Of a DNA stretch of 21,703 nucleotides, positions 1 to 7,287 are shown in pieces. A program made the translations under genes and the position numbers. Each line of letters starts with the position of its first letter. Within the stretch, counting starts at the first letter, position 1. Under the pieces are notes generated by a model, which was not told the DNA's origin, did not search any database, and was given only the letters and a program-made list of their open reading frames with translations. Source of the stretch: an uncultured Candidatus Melainabacteria bacterium (GTDB taxonomy: Bacteria > Cyanobacteriota > Vampirovibrionia > Gastranaerophilales > Gastranaerophilaceae); the NCBI GenBank assembly GCA_934747325.1, contig CAKVGW010000032.1, positions 1 to 21,703 on the forward strand, written 5' to 3'.

Positions 1-354
1 ATAAGTTGTGAAGAATATTCAGTTTTGGACGTTCTTGCAAACAGCCCTAAAATGTGTCAAAGAGATTTAGCAAAAATTATCTTGAAGGATAGAGCAAATA
101 CCGGAAAGCTTTTAGATTCTTTAGAAAAACGCGGTTATGTAACCAGAACGCTTTCAATAAAGAATAATCGACCTGTAAAAATAGTTGAAATTACTGATGA
201 AGGTGTTAAAAAAGCCGAAGATGTTTTAGAAAAAATCAGACCACATTTTCGACACGTTATGGAAAAAATTAATAATAGTGACGTTGCAAAAGTTAGTGAT
301 TTGTTAAAAGAATTAAGAGAAATTTTAGACGAAACTTTGGAGATACAAATTTAA
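1..354 (+). CDS. MarR-family transcriptional regulator, 5'-truncated
   Basis: The frame is open from the first base, so this is the C-terminal ~117 residues of a gene that starts outside the window. A TTG at 25 is not a credible start because the fold continues upstream of it. Visible parts are the winged-helix recognition region (QRDLAKIILKDRANTGKLLD), the wing (RGYVTRTLSIKNNRPVKIVE), the ITDEG turn characteristic of MarR proteins, and a C-terminal dimerisation helix ending in LKELREILDETL. MarR proteins are dimeric repressors that often answer to small phenolic or toxic compounds and commonly control adjacent efflux genes. An EmrA-like adaptor lies downstream on the same strand, which fits a marR-emrA arrangement, but a 187-bp repeat-filled gap separates them. 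The ligand cannot be told. Confidence 0.85.
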   Translation: MSCEEYSVLDVLANSPKMCQRDLAKIILKDRANTGKLLDSLEKRGYVTRTLSIKNNRPVKIVEITDEGVKKAEDVLEKIRPHFRHVMEKINNSDVAKVSDLLKELREILDETLEIQI

Positions 355-357
355 ACA

Positions 358-503
358 ATGGAAAATGGAAAGTTGAAAATGGAAAATTGTTTTAAATAAT
401 TTATCAACATCACATAGTTCAATATTGAACGTATTTTATTAAAAATGTAGGGTGCAAATTTTTGCACCAAATAATAATTTTCCACTTTCAATTTTCCATT
501 CAT
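358..503. repeat. Dispersed palindromic intergenic repeat, full copy A
   Basis: This element of about 146 bp fills most of the gap between the marR-like gene and the emrA-like gene. Its ends are a 25-bp terminal inverted repeat, 364-388 against 476-500, with two mismatches. Inside are a perfect 14-bp palindrome (gttcaatattgaac, 417-430) and a perfect 8-bp hairpin ggtgcaaa/tttgcacc (451-468, loop tt). Copy C at 3531-3685 has the same order of parts. There is no coding capacity. The architecture is that of a MITE-like or REP-like element. It may also act as a terminator or RNA structure, which is inference. Confidence 0.85.
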
Positions 504-541
504 CTAAAAGTTAGATTATCAATAAATGAAAGGAATATAAA

Positions 542-1564
542 GTGAGCGACGAAAATAAAATAGAAGAAAAAGATACAAAAAAATTACCTGTGAAAAAGAG
601 ATATTTTTTTATGTTTTTAGCGACAGTGGCTGTTCTTGTAGGTGGTTACTTTTTATATGATACATTAGGTTCTGAATCCACAGATGATGCGTATGTTGAT
701 ACAACAACTGTTTCAGTTTCGCCTAAAGTATCAGGACAAATTGTAAAGGTTTTGGTAAAAGATAATCAGCCTGTAAAAGCAGGGCAAGTTGTTGCGGTTA
801 TTGATAAAATTGATTATCAAGTTAAATTAGACCAAGCAAATGCGGCTTATGAAAAAGCTTTATTAAATCAGCAAAACGCACATGCAAATTTGAGTGCAGC
901 TAATTCAGAAATCGAACTTGCAAGAAAAGATGTTGAAAGATACGAAAATCTTTATAAAGTAGGTGCTGTTTCTAAACAAACATTGGACAAAGCAAGAACA
1001 AATTTAGAGACAAAACAAGCAAAACAAACAACTGCTGATCAGTCAATTTTTTCTAAAAATCCTGCAAAGAGTGCAAAAGTTGCCGATGCCGATTTAAATG
1101 TATTGAAGGCTCAAAAACGTGCAGCGGAATTAGCTTTGGAATATACGGATATTAAGGCGCCGATTGACGGTACAGTGTCTAACAAAAAAGTTGAAGTTGG
1201 TATGATGGTTCAACCTGGAAGTCCATTGTTTGTTGTTGTTCCGCATGATGTTTGGGTTGTAGCTAATTATAAAGAAACTCAACTTACAAAAATGAAAGTA
1301 GGAATGGATGTTGATGTTAAAATCGACACTTATCCTGACAAAGTTTTTAAAGGCAAAATAGATAGTATTCAAAGAAGCTCAGGTGCTAAAGCAAGCTTAT
1401 TCCCACCTGAAAACGCAGTTGGTTCTTTCGTAAAAATTGTTCAAAGAATTCCTGTAAAAATTGTGTTTACGAATAAAGAAGATTTGCAAGAATATTCTGT
1501 AATCCCCGGTATGTCAGTTGTACCAAAGGTTAAGATTAGAGAGTATTATAAAAAAAATAAGTAA
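542..1564 (+). CDS. emrA: EmrA/HlyD-family efflux membrane-fusion (adaptor) protein
   Basis: This 340-residue periplasmic adaptor would link an inner-membrane drug pump to an outer-membrane channel. Residues 1-20 are cytoplasmic and basic, 21-40 form one membrane anchor, and the family signature DDAYVDTTTVSVSPKVSG follows at ~48-65. The first lipoyl half ends near 88 (VKAGQVVAVID). A coiled-coil hairpin spans ~95-200, the second lipoyl half (DIKAPIDGTVSN) follows, and then the beta-barrel (VWVVANYKETQLTKMKVG). Start: GTG at 542 with AAAGGAA 8 bases upstream; no better ATG lies before the anchor. EmrA is normally followed by the MFS pump EmrB, but here a terminator and dnaN follow, so the pump must be elsewhere or upstream of the window. 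The assignment to the family is firm; the specific name emrA is by similarity. Confidence 0.88.
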   Translation: MSDENKIEEKDTKKLPVKKRYFFMFLATVAVLVGGYFLYDTLGSESTDDAYVDTTTVSVSPKVSGQIVKVLVKDNQPVKAGQVVAVIDKIDYQVKLDQANAAYEKALLNQQNAHANLSAANSEIELARKDVERYENLYKVGAVSKQTLDKARTNLETKQAKQTTADQSIFSKNPAKSAKVADADLNVLKAQKRAAELALEYTDIKAPIDGTVSNKKVEVGMMVQPGSPLFVVVPHDVWVVANYKETQLTKMKVGMDVDVKIDTYPDKVFKGKIDSIQRSSGAKASLFPPENAVGSFVKIVQRIPVKIVFTNKEDLQEYSVIPGMSVVPKVKIREYYKKNK

Positions 1565-1595
1565 ATTTTAGACTATTTCAGTATTACGACTCTGC

Positions 1596-1630
1596 GGGTT
1601 TGAGGTTTTCTCGAACCCTTTTTATTTTTT
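1596..1630 (+). terminator. Rho-independent terminator after the emrA-like gene
   Basis: A 9-bp stem gggtttgag (1596-1604) pairs with ctcgaaccc (1610-1618), with one G-U pair and the loop gtttt. A T-rich tract, tttttatttttt, runs directly after it. It lies 32 bp beyond the stop codon of the adaptor gene and closes that transcription unit before dnaN. Confidence 0.88.
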
Positions 1631-1668
1631 TAATTTTTATATCTTAATATTTTAGATTGCAGTATTTC

Positions 1669-1697
1669 TTGTAAATTAAATATATTTGTATTAAAAT
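1669..1697 (+). promoter_or_regulatory. Candidate sigma-70-type promoter of dnaN
   Basis: TTGTAA (1669-1674) and TAAAAT (1692-1697) are separated by exactly 17 bp. This matches 4/6 and 5/6 of the -35 and -10 consensus. It sits just after the terminator and 34 bp before the dnaN start codon, where a promoter is required. In A+T-rich DNA such matches also arise by chance. Confidence 0.5.
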
Positions 1698-1731
1698 TGC
1701 TCTGTAAATACTATATCGTGGGGTGTGTCAA

Positions 1732-2853
1732 ATGAAATTTGTTGCAAATAAAGATGACTTGTTAAACGGGATTAAAATTGTAGAAAGAGCAACAGTTATT
1801 AAAGGTCTTCAGCCTGTTTTGGCCAATGTTTTGATTGAAACAATCGGCTCAAATCAGATTAAACTTACAGCAACAGATTTTGACTTATCTATCATCACAG
1901 TCATTGATGCAAATGTAGAGACAGAAGGTAAGTTTACCCTTCCTGCCAAAAAGTTGGGTGAAATTCTTTCAAGACTTAACGATGAATTCATTAACTTAGA
2001 ATTAAACGGTTCTACTGCAACAATAACTTGTAAAAACTCTAAATTTGATATTATCGGTATTTCTGCAAACGAATTTCCACAAGTTGAGGAAAATATTGCT
2101 GAAACTGATTGTATGGAAATTGAAACAAAACCTTTTACAAAAGCAATTAGAGAAGTTGTTTCAGCAGCTGCAGGATATGAAACAAATAACCTTCTTTCAG
2201 GTGTTGTTTGTGAAGTTAACAAAAACATTTTAGAAATGGCTGCAACCGACGGAAACAGACTTGCTCGTGTTAGAGAGGTTGTTAAGAACGCTTCTACTGA
2301 TGAAGAAAAACCATTCGAAATGCTTCTTTCTTCAAAAGTTTTAGCTGAATTATCAAAAATTTCTTTGTTAGCTGATTCTGAGTCAATCAAGATTTGCAAA
2401 GAAATGAAGAAAATTGTTATAACAATTGACAAAACAAAGATTGTTACTCGTCTTATGCAAGGTCAATTCCCAAAATATAACCAACTTATTCCGCAATCTT
2501 TCCCTAAGACTGCGACAGTTAATAAGGGTGACTTGATTTCTGCGCTTGAAAGAGTTGCGGTTATGGTTAATGAAAAGAACAGCATTGTTAAGTTTGAATT
2601 TATTGATAACACGCTTAAACTTTCAGGTGATTCACCTGATGCGGGTAATTCTCAAGATGAAATTGATATTCAATATATGGGCGAACCACTTGCGATTGCT
2701 TTTAATTACAAATTTATTCTTGAGTTCTTAAAGATTGTTGAATCAGAAGAAATTAAAGTTGAATTGAATTCTTCGCTTTCAGCAACAGTGTTTGCACCGG
2801 TTTCTGACGAAGATTATATTTATCTTGTTATGCCGGTTCAGTTGAGAAGCTAA
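1732..2853 (+). CDS. dnaN: DNA polymerase III subunit beta (sliding clamp)
   Basis: The product is 373 residues, the usual size of the beta clamp, which forms a dimeric ring on DNA and tethers the replicative polymerase and other partners. Recognisable parts are the N-terminus MKFVANKDDLLNGIKIVERA, the domain 1 core LTATDFDLSI, FTLPAKKLGEILSRL, a domain 2 segment with EFPQVEE, AATDGNRLARVR, the domain 3 region with GQFPKYNQLIP, and the terminal YLVMPVQLRS that lines the partner-binding pocket. An in-frame GTG at 1723 exists, but ATG at 1732 fits the family N-terminus and has a G-rich ggggtg about 6 bases before it. In many bacteria dnaN sits next to dnaA; here its neighbours are unrelated and it appears to be transcribed alone. 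Confidence 0.97.
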   Translation: MKFVANKDDLLNGIKIVERATVIKGLQPVLANVLIETIGSNQIKLTATDFDLSIITVIDANVETEGKFTLPAKKLGEILSRLNDEFINLELNGSTATITCKNSKFDIIGISANEFPQVEENIAETDCMEIETKPFTKAIREVVSAAAGYETNNLLSGVVCEVNKNILEMAATDGNRLARVREVVKNASTDEEKPFEMLLSSKVLAELSKISLLADSESIKICKEMKKIVITIDKTKIVTRLMQGQFPKYNQLIPQSFPKTATVNKGDLISALERVAVMVNEKNSIVKFEFIDNTLKLSGDSPDAGNSQDEIDIQYMGEPLAIAFNYKFILEFLKIVESEEIKVELNSSLSATVFAPVSDEDYIYLVMPVQLRS

Positions 2854-2855
2854 TA

Positions 2856-2983
2856 AAAATGGAAAATTGAAAATGGAAAGTGAAAAATTGTTTTAAACAT
2901 TGTTTAAAATAAAATTTGCTTAACATTGAACAATATAATTATTGAAAAATTTAATACAACTTTCTACTGTCAACTTTCAACTA
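2856..2983. repeat. Degenerate copy B of the dispersed intergenic repeat
   Basis: Starting 3 bp after the dnaN stop, this stretch has the same left arm (aaaatggaaaattg then ttgttttaaa), the middle segment aacattgaac, and a right arm rich in caactttc. The ggtgcaaa hairpin is lost. A perfect 8-bp hairpin, ttttaaac/gtttaaaa, is present near 2896-2914. It is an eroded relative of copies A and C and has no coding capacity. Confidence 0.6.
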
Positions 2984-3033
2984 AAGTAAGGTGTGATTTA
3001 TTAATTCATAAAAACTTAAAAGAAGGAGATTAT

Positions 3034-3528
3034 ATGCAAGGAAAAGCTTTTAAATTCGGCGATAATATTTCAACAGACCATATTGCACCTGGGCGTTTAT
3101 TTCACTTGCGTTCTGATTTGCAAGAGTTTTCTAAACACGTTTTAGAAGATGCGGATGAAAACTTTGCAAAAAATATGAAAAAAGGCGATTTTGTAGTTGC
3201 AGGTAACAATTTTGGATTGGGTTCTTCTAGAGAACATGCACCGCAAATCATTAAAATTGCAGGTGTTGGTGCTGTTATTGCTAAATCCTTTGCAAGAATT
3301 TTTTATAGAAATGCAATCAATATCGGACTTTTAGCAATTGAATGCGATACTGATGGAATTGATGCTGGTGATGAATTAGATTTGGACATCAAAGCAGGCA
3401 CATTAAAAAATCTTACAAAAGGCACAATTACAGTAATTGAACCACTACCTGATGTTATGATTAAACTGCTTGAAGATGGTGGTTTGATTGAACATATTAA
3501 GAAGAATGGGGATTTGGTGTTAGGATAG
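3034..3528 (+). CDS. leuD: LeuD-like aconitase/isopropylmalate dehydratase small (swivel) subunit
   Basis: This 164-residue protein is the swivel half of a two-subunit hydro-lyase that isomerises 2- to 3-isopropylmalate in leucine synthesis, or a related hydroxy-acid. The markers are FGDNISTDHIAPG at the N-terminus, GLGSSREHAP (residues 61-70) and KSFARIFYRNAINIGL (84-99). The length is that of the short archaeal/thermophile-type LeuD rather than the ~200-residue enterobacterial form. The start is set by a strong AAGGAGA five bases before ATG 3034; a longer reading to 2926 would run into repeat B. No leuC or other leucine gene is in the window. The substrate-loop region reads GRLFHLRSD, so a homoaconitase- or aconitase-like specificity cannot be excluded. 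Confidence 0.8.
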   Translation: MQGKAFKFGDNISTDHIAPGRLFHLRSDLQEFSKHVLEDADENFAKNMKKGDFVVAGNNFGLGSSREHAPQIIKIAGVGAVIAKSFARIFYRNAINIGLLAIECDTDGIDAGDELDLDIKAGTLKNLTKGTITVIEPLPDVMIKLLEDGGLIEHIKKNGDLVLG

Positions 3529-3530
3529 CA

Positions 3531-3685
3531 AATGAAAAATTAAAAGTGGAAAATGGAAAATTGTTTTAAAACAATTCATCAATATTATATAGTTCAACAT
3601 TGAATGTATTTTATTCAAAAAGTAGGGTGCAATTTTTTGCACCAAATAATAATTTTCCACTTTCAATTTTCAATTTTCCATTCAT
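3531..3685. repeat. Dispersed palindromic intergenic repeat, full copy C
   Basis: This second full copy has the same parts and order as copy A. The terminal inverted repeat is 3531-3562 against 3652-3683 (about 32 bp, five mismatches), the central imperfect palindrome gttcaacattgaat is near 3592-3605, and the hairpin ggtgcaa/ttgcacc is at 3626-3643. The block tgtattttatt...gtagggtgcaa is nearly identical between the copies. The element ends exactly 38 bp before the next start codon, as copy A does. It has no coding capacity. Confidence 0.85.
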
Positions 3686-3723
3686 AAAAAATCGAATTTT
3701 TGATAAGAGAAAGGAATACATAA

Positions 3724-4239
3724 GTGAGCGATAATAAACAAACAATAAACTGTCCTGCGTGTGGTAAAGAGATGGTAAAAGTTTTTGATAAAGAAAAAGG
3801 CATTAATATTGATATTTGTTTGAACGGTTGTGGTGGAATATTTTTTGATAATAGAGAGTTTGAAAAATTTGACGAAGCTCATGAAACAGTAGATGAAATC
3901 CTTAATGTAATTAAAGGAAAAGATTTTGCAAAAGTTGATGATACAGAAGTTCGTGTTTGTCCAATTTGTAATGTTCCGATGGTTAAAATGGGTGCAGGTG
4001 CCGGTAATGTAGAAATTGATGTTTGCAATACTTGTGGTGCTAAGTTTTTAGATAATGGTGAATTAGAAAAAGTTCGTGAAGGTGCACAAGCAGATTTGGG
4101 TAAAGTTGATGCAATGGTTAATCTTCTTTATCAAAATAATTTGAAAGATGTTCTTGGTAAAAATGCAAATGAAGAAATAAAATCCTCACCAAGAAGACAA
4201 TTTTTTGAAAACTTAGTAACGGATTTTTTGAAAAAATAA
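3724..4239 (+). CDS. Tandem zinc-ribbon (zf-TFIIB-type) protein of unknown role
   Basis: The product is 171 residues with two zinc-ribbon units. The first has CPAC at 10-13 and CLNGC at 32-36, followed by GGIFFDNREFEKF; the second has CPIC at 79-82 and CNTC at 101-104, followed by GAKFLDNGELEKV. The C-x2-C plus C-x2-C pattern with a downstream aromatic/LDxGELE segment is that of the bacterial zf-TFIIB family, small cytoplasmic proteins with no general function assigned. In the first unit the second pair is C-x3-C, a one-residue expansion. The C-terminal 50 residues are helical and lysine-rich. The start is GTG with gaaagga upstream. It is probably a single-gene unit, bounded by repeat C and the terminator at 4246. 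I do not assign a pathway. Confidence 0.8.
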   Translation: MSDNKQTINCPACGKEMVKVFDKEKGINIDICLNGCGGIFFDNREFEKFDEAHETVDEILNVIKGKDFAKVDDTEVRVCPICNVPMVKMGAGAGNVEIDVCNTCGAKFLDNGELEKVREGAQADLGKVDAMVNLLYQNNLKDVLGKNANEEIKSSPRRQFFENLVTDFLKK

Positions 4240-4245
4240 TTTTAA

Positions 4246-4279
4246 ATATGGCGTGAATATTCAAGTATTCACGCCATAT
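4246..4279. terminator. Bidirectional terminator between convergent genes
   Basis: A perfect 14-bp inverted repeat, atatggcgtgaata (4246-4259) and tattcacgccatat (4266-4279), has a 6-base loop and sits between the ends of the zinc-ribbon gene (plus) and the cheA-like gene (minus). Only short T-runs flank it on each strand (aaatttta and tttaaaa), so it may be a weaker terminator than its stem suggests. Confidence 0.7.
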
Positions 4280-4301
4280 AAATTTTATAAGTTATGCAAA
4301 T

Positions 4302-7277
4302 TTATAAATGATATTTTGTAATAATTTTCTTAATCTGATTTGCAAATTCAATCTGATTGAAGTCGTCTTTTTGCATATAGTATTCGATTTTATGCGGATA
4401 AAGTTTTTGCATTGCTGTTTTTTCAGGTAATGAACTCATTATGATAATTGGAATGTCTGCATACATTTCATCGCTCTTTAATCGTGTAACGAATTCATAA
4501 CCATCAATTTTCGGCATATTCAAATCGGTAATAATCAAATCATAATGATTGATTCTTAGTTTAACAAGTGCTTCTTCTGCATCTAAAACAGTATCAACCG
4601 TGTAACCGATATTCAATAAAATGTTTTTAATCATAGTTCTTGTTGTAACTGAATCATCAACAATAAGAATTCGCTTGTAAGACATTAAGTCACTCGGAAT
4701 TAATTTAGGTTCCTGAGAAGAACTGATAGCCTTATTAAAATCGTAGTGTAAAATATCTTGCATGTTTAAAATCAAACACAACTCGCCTGACGCAAGATTT
4801 GTAATTCCTGAAATGTTTTTAACTTTGTATAAAGGTGGCGAAAGTTTTTTCTGCAAAATGTCTTGGTCGCCTAAAAGTTTGTCAACAACAAGTCCGATAG
4901 TTTTTTCATCTGATTCTATAATAAGAATTGTTTCTTTCTCGCCTCTCGGTAAAGCCTTAAGCTTAAGAATGTCAGATAAATAGTAAAGCGGAATAATTTT
5001 ATTGTTGTAAATAATTGAACGTAGGCCGTTGTTAGTCTTAATTTCATTTTGATTTTTCAAAATAAAAGTCGTAATAACTTGAATTGGAATTGCAAAAGTT
5101 TGTTCAGATATCTTAACCAAGAAAACTCTAAGCGTTGTAAGTGTTACAGGGATTTCAATACGAACGCAACTGCCTTTTCCAAATTCAGAAATAACTTTAA
5201 CTTTACCGTTAAGTTGTGAAATCTTTGTTTTAACAACATCAAGCCCGATACCGCGTCCTGAAATACTTGTAATAGAATCGCCTGTTGTAAATCCGGGCCA
5301 GAAGATTATGTTCATAATTGATTCGTCAGTCATAGAATCAATATCTTCTTGCGTTAAAAATCCTCTTGAAACCGCTCTATCCTTGATTTTTTGTAGGTTA
5401 AAACCTTGACCGTCATCTGCTACTTCAATAATAACCTTATTGTCGTCTTGCTTTGCGGATAAAAGTATTCTACCAACAGGATTTTTGCCGTTTGCAATTC
5501 TTTCATCTCTTGTTTCAATACCGTGGTCAATGGCATTTCTCAAAATGTGAATTAATGGGGTTTTGATTTCTTCAATGATTTTTTTGTCTGCACAAGTATC
5601 TTTGCCTTCGATTTCAAAATCAATGTCTTTGCCTTTTTCGTTAGCAATATCGCGTACCATTCTCGTAAATGAATTAAATACAGTTGAAATTGGCAATACA
5701 CGGATGTTTTTAACCATTGATTCCATTTCATCAATGATTAAACGCATTTTCATATCGTCTTCTTTTGAAGTTCTATACAAAGAATTCAAATCATAAATTG
5801 TTCGTGAAACATTCTGCGTGATATCAGAGAGAAGCGAGAAAACCTGTTTAACAAATGCGCTTGTATATTGTTCAGAAGCTCCTGTTTGTAAGTACTTGCG
5901 GTTATAGTATCTTAAATAATTTGAAGTCTTTAGTAAATCTTTTTGACAATTTTCGTTAACATTTTTTATGTTGTCAATTTTTTCAAGATTTTTTTCTGTT
6001 TTAATTTTCGTAATAATTAATTCGCCAAGCTGATTAACAAGTGTATCAAGCTTTTGAGCGTTTACGTGAAGTGTTTTGATTTCTGTTGAAGAGGCGGAGT
6101 TGCTGTTGCCTGTTGAAGTTTGAGTTGTAAGACTTTTTATTTCTACAACATCGGTATCTTTTTTATAATTTAATTCTAACAGTTGTTTCATGATTTCCAA
6201 CTGCTGTACAATTAAATCGCTATCAATGCTTTCATTAGGTGAAGCGCAATATTCAACAGCACTTTTCAAGGTTAACATCATTTGTTCTTCCAATTGAACA
6301 GAGTTTTCTGTGATAAAATCTAAAATCTCAATTATTATGTTAACAATTTCTAAAACGCTGTTATCTTCAATGTTTTCTTTGAGTTTGAGTATATCGTCTT
6401 TGATTTCTTTGGTGTAAACACTGCTTCCTTGGAGCATGTTGATTTTTTCTGCAACATCAAAAAAGGTAAAACCTGAATCTTCGGTTTCAATACAAGAGGT
6501 TGAAAATTTAGCGACCGCAGAACTCAATTCATTACGGAGTTCTAAAATTTCGCTAATCGTAAGAGTGTTTGTTGCGTTCATTACAAAATCAATTTTAGCA
6601 ATTATATTTTCTAAAGAACTTTTAACTTCATATAAATCAGAGTCTTTAAAAAATGCATAAATTTTTTGTACTTCTTCGTCTAAAAGAACAATATCTTGAG
6701 ATTCTTCCTCCGGTACAATGCTATCAATGATTTCAAAACAATTGTTGAAAGCAAGATTAATAACTTCTTGGTTTTTAATTAGTTCTTGATTTTTTGAATT
6801 GCCGTTTTTTTTATCGGGTTCTTGAATATCAGCTATCAAAATATTTTGCTTTTCTTTGTTATCTTCAGTGGATAATTGTTCTAAAGCAGAAATTGTTGCA
6901 GTGTAAGTATCATCAATAATTTCGCGGTTATTTTTAATAGATTCTTGTAAAAATTTTGCAACGACTTCCAATGAACTGATAAGAATCTTTAAAATATCAG
7001 CGTTCAGATGAATTTTGTTGTTATTAACATTATCAAAAATATCTTCCATTTTGTGCAGAATCATTTGGATATTGTTGTACCCAATCATTCTTACTGCACC
7101 TTTTAGACTGTGCAAATCCCTATAAACACAGCCTGTAAGTTCCTTATTAGCAGGAGTGCCTTCAAGAGAAAAAAGGTTGTTGAAAAGTCGTTCTAAAATC
7201 TCGTCAGACTCTGAACGAAAGATTTCCATAACCTCTTTGCTATTTCGATTGTTGTTTTCGTTGTCCAAAAAATCCAA
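4302..7277 (-). CDS. cheA: Hybrid chemosensory histidine kinase, CheA with C-terminal receiver (WspE/PilL/PixL-like)
   Basis: The 991-residue cytoplasmic kinase would autophosphorylate when driven by a receptor and pass the phosphate to receiver domains. Residues 17-125 form an Hpt domain with His56 in LHSLKG. A helical region with no clear domain (~170-360) follows, then the dimerisation helices (~400-530). The ATPase has an N-box around HILRNAIDHG (577-586), a DDGQGF box near 620 and GRGIGLD near 675. A CheW-like domain covers ~710-850, and the receiver 867-991 has Asp874/875, phospho-acceptor Asp918 (TDLNMP) and Lys970. Start: TTG at 7277, 10 bp after the receptor gene's stop; ATG at 7229 is an alternative. 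I see no separate CheY-binding P2 domain. The built-in receiver resembles Wsp and Pil-Chp kinases rather than the flagellar CheA. Confidence 0.93.
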   Translation of the reverse strand: MDFLDNENNNRNSKEVMEIFRSESDEILERLFNNLFSLEGTPANKELTGCVYRDLHSLKGAVRMIGYNNIQMILHKMEDIFDNVNNNKIHLNADILKILISSLEVVAKFLQESIKNNREIIDDTYTATISALEQLSTEDNKEKQNILIADIQEPDKKNGNSKNQELIKNQEVINLAFNNCFEIIDSIVPEEESQDIVLLDEEVQKIYAFFKDSDLYEVKSSLENIIAKIDFVMNATNTLTISEILELRNELSSAVAKFSTSCIETEDSGFTFFDVAEKINMLQGSSVYTKEIKDDILKLKENIEDNSVLEIVNIIIEILDFITENSVQLEEQMMLTLKSAVEYCASPNESIDSDLIVQQLEIMKQLLELNYKKDTDVVEIKSLTTQTSTGNSNSASSTEIKTLHVNAQKLDTLVNQLGELIITKIKTEKNLEKIDNIKNVNENCQKDLLKTSNYLRYYNRKYLQTGASEQYTSAFVKQVFSLLSDITQNVSRTIYDLNSLYRTSKEDDMKMRLIIDEMESMVKNIRVLPISTVFNSFTRMVRDIANEKGKDIDFEIEGKDTCADKKIIEEIKTPLIHILRNAIDHGIETRDERIANGKNPVGRILLSAKQDDNKVIIEVADDGQGFNLQKIKDRAVSRGFLTQEDIDSMTDESIMNIIFWPGFTTGDSITSISGRGIGLDVVKTKISQLNGKVKVISEFGKGSCVRIEIPVTLTTLRVFLVKISEQTFAIPIQVITTFILKNQNEIKTNNGLRSIIYNNKIIPLYYLSDILKLKALPRGEKETILIIESDEKTIGLVVDKLLGDQDILQKKLSPPLYKVKNISGITNLASGELCLILNMQDILHYDFNKAISSSQEPKLIPSDLMSYKRILIVDDSVTTRTMIKNILLNIGYTVDTVLDAEEALVKLRINHYDLIITDLNMPKIDGYEFVTRLKSDEMYADIPIIIMSSLPEKTAMQKLYPHKIEYYMQKDDFNQIEFANQIKKIITKYHL

Positions 7278-7287
7278 TTTTTATTAC

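Noticed and set aside
417..430. Palindrome gttcaatattgaac as an operator for the MarR-type regulator
   Set aside because: A matching imperfect palindrome occupies the same place in repeat copy C, upstream of an unrelated gene, so it belongs to the repeat.
1723..1731. GTG start three codons upstream of the dnaN ATG
   Set aside because: The ATG at 1732 gives the standard beta-clamp N-terminus, and the G-rich ribosome-binding stretch would overlap the GTG.
1854..2432. 192-codon open frame antisense to dnaN
   Set aside because: It mirrors the codon pattern of the certain dnaN gene, has no recognisable domain and no ribosome-binding site.
2926..3033. Upstream extension of the leuD-like reading frame, 36 extra residues
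   Set aside because: It would be translated from repeat copy B and has no family similarity; ATG 3034 has a strong ribosome-binding site and the expected N-terminus.
358..3685. CRISPR array interpretation of the repeated intergenic sequence
   Set aside because: The copies are long, imperfect, separated by whole genes and have internal inverted repeats; there are no short regular repeat-spacer units or cas genes.
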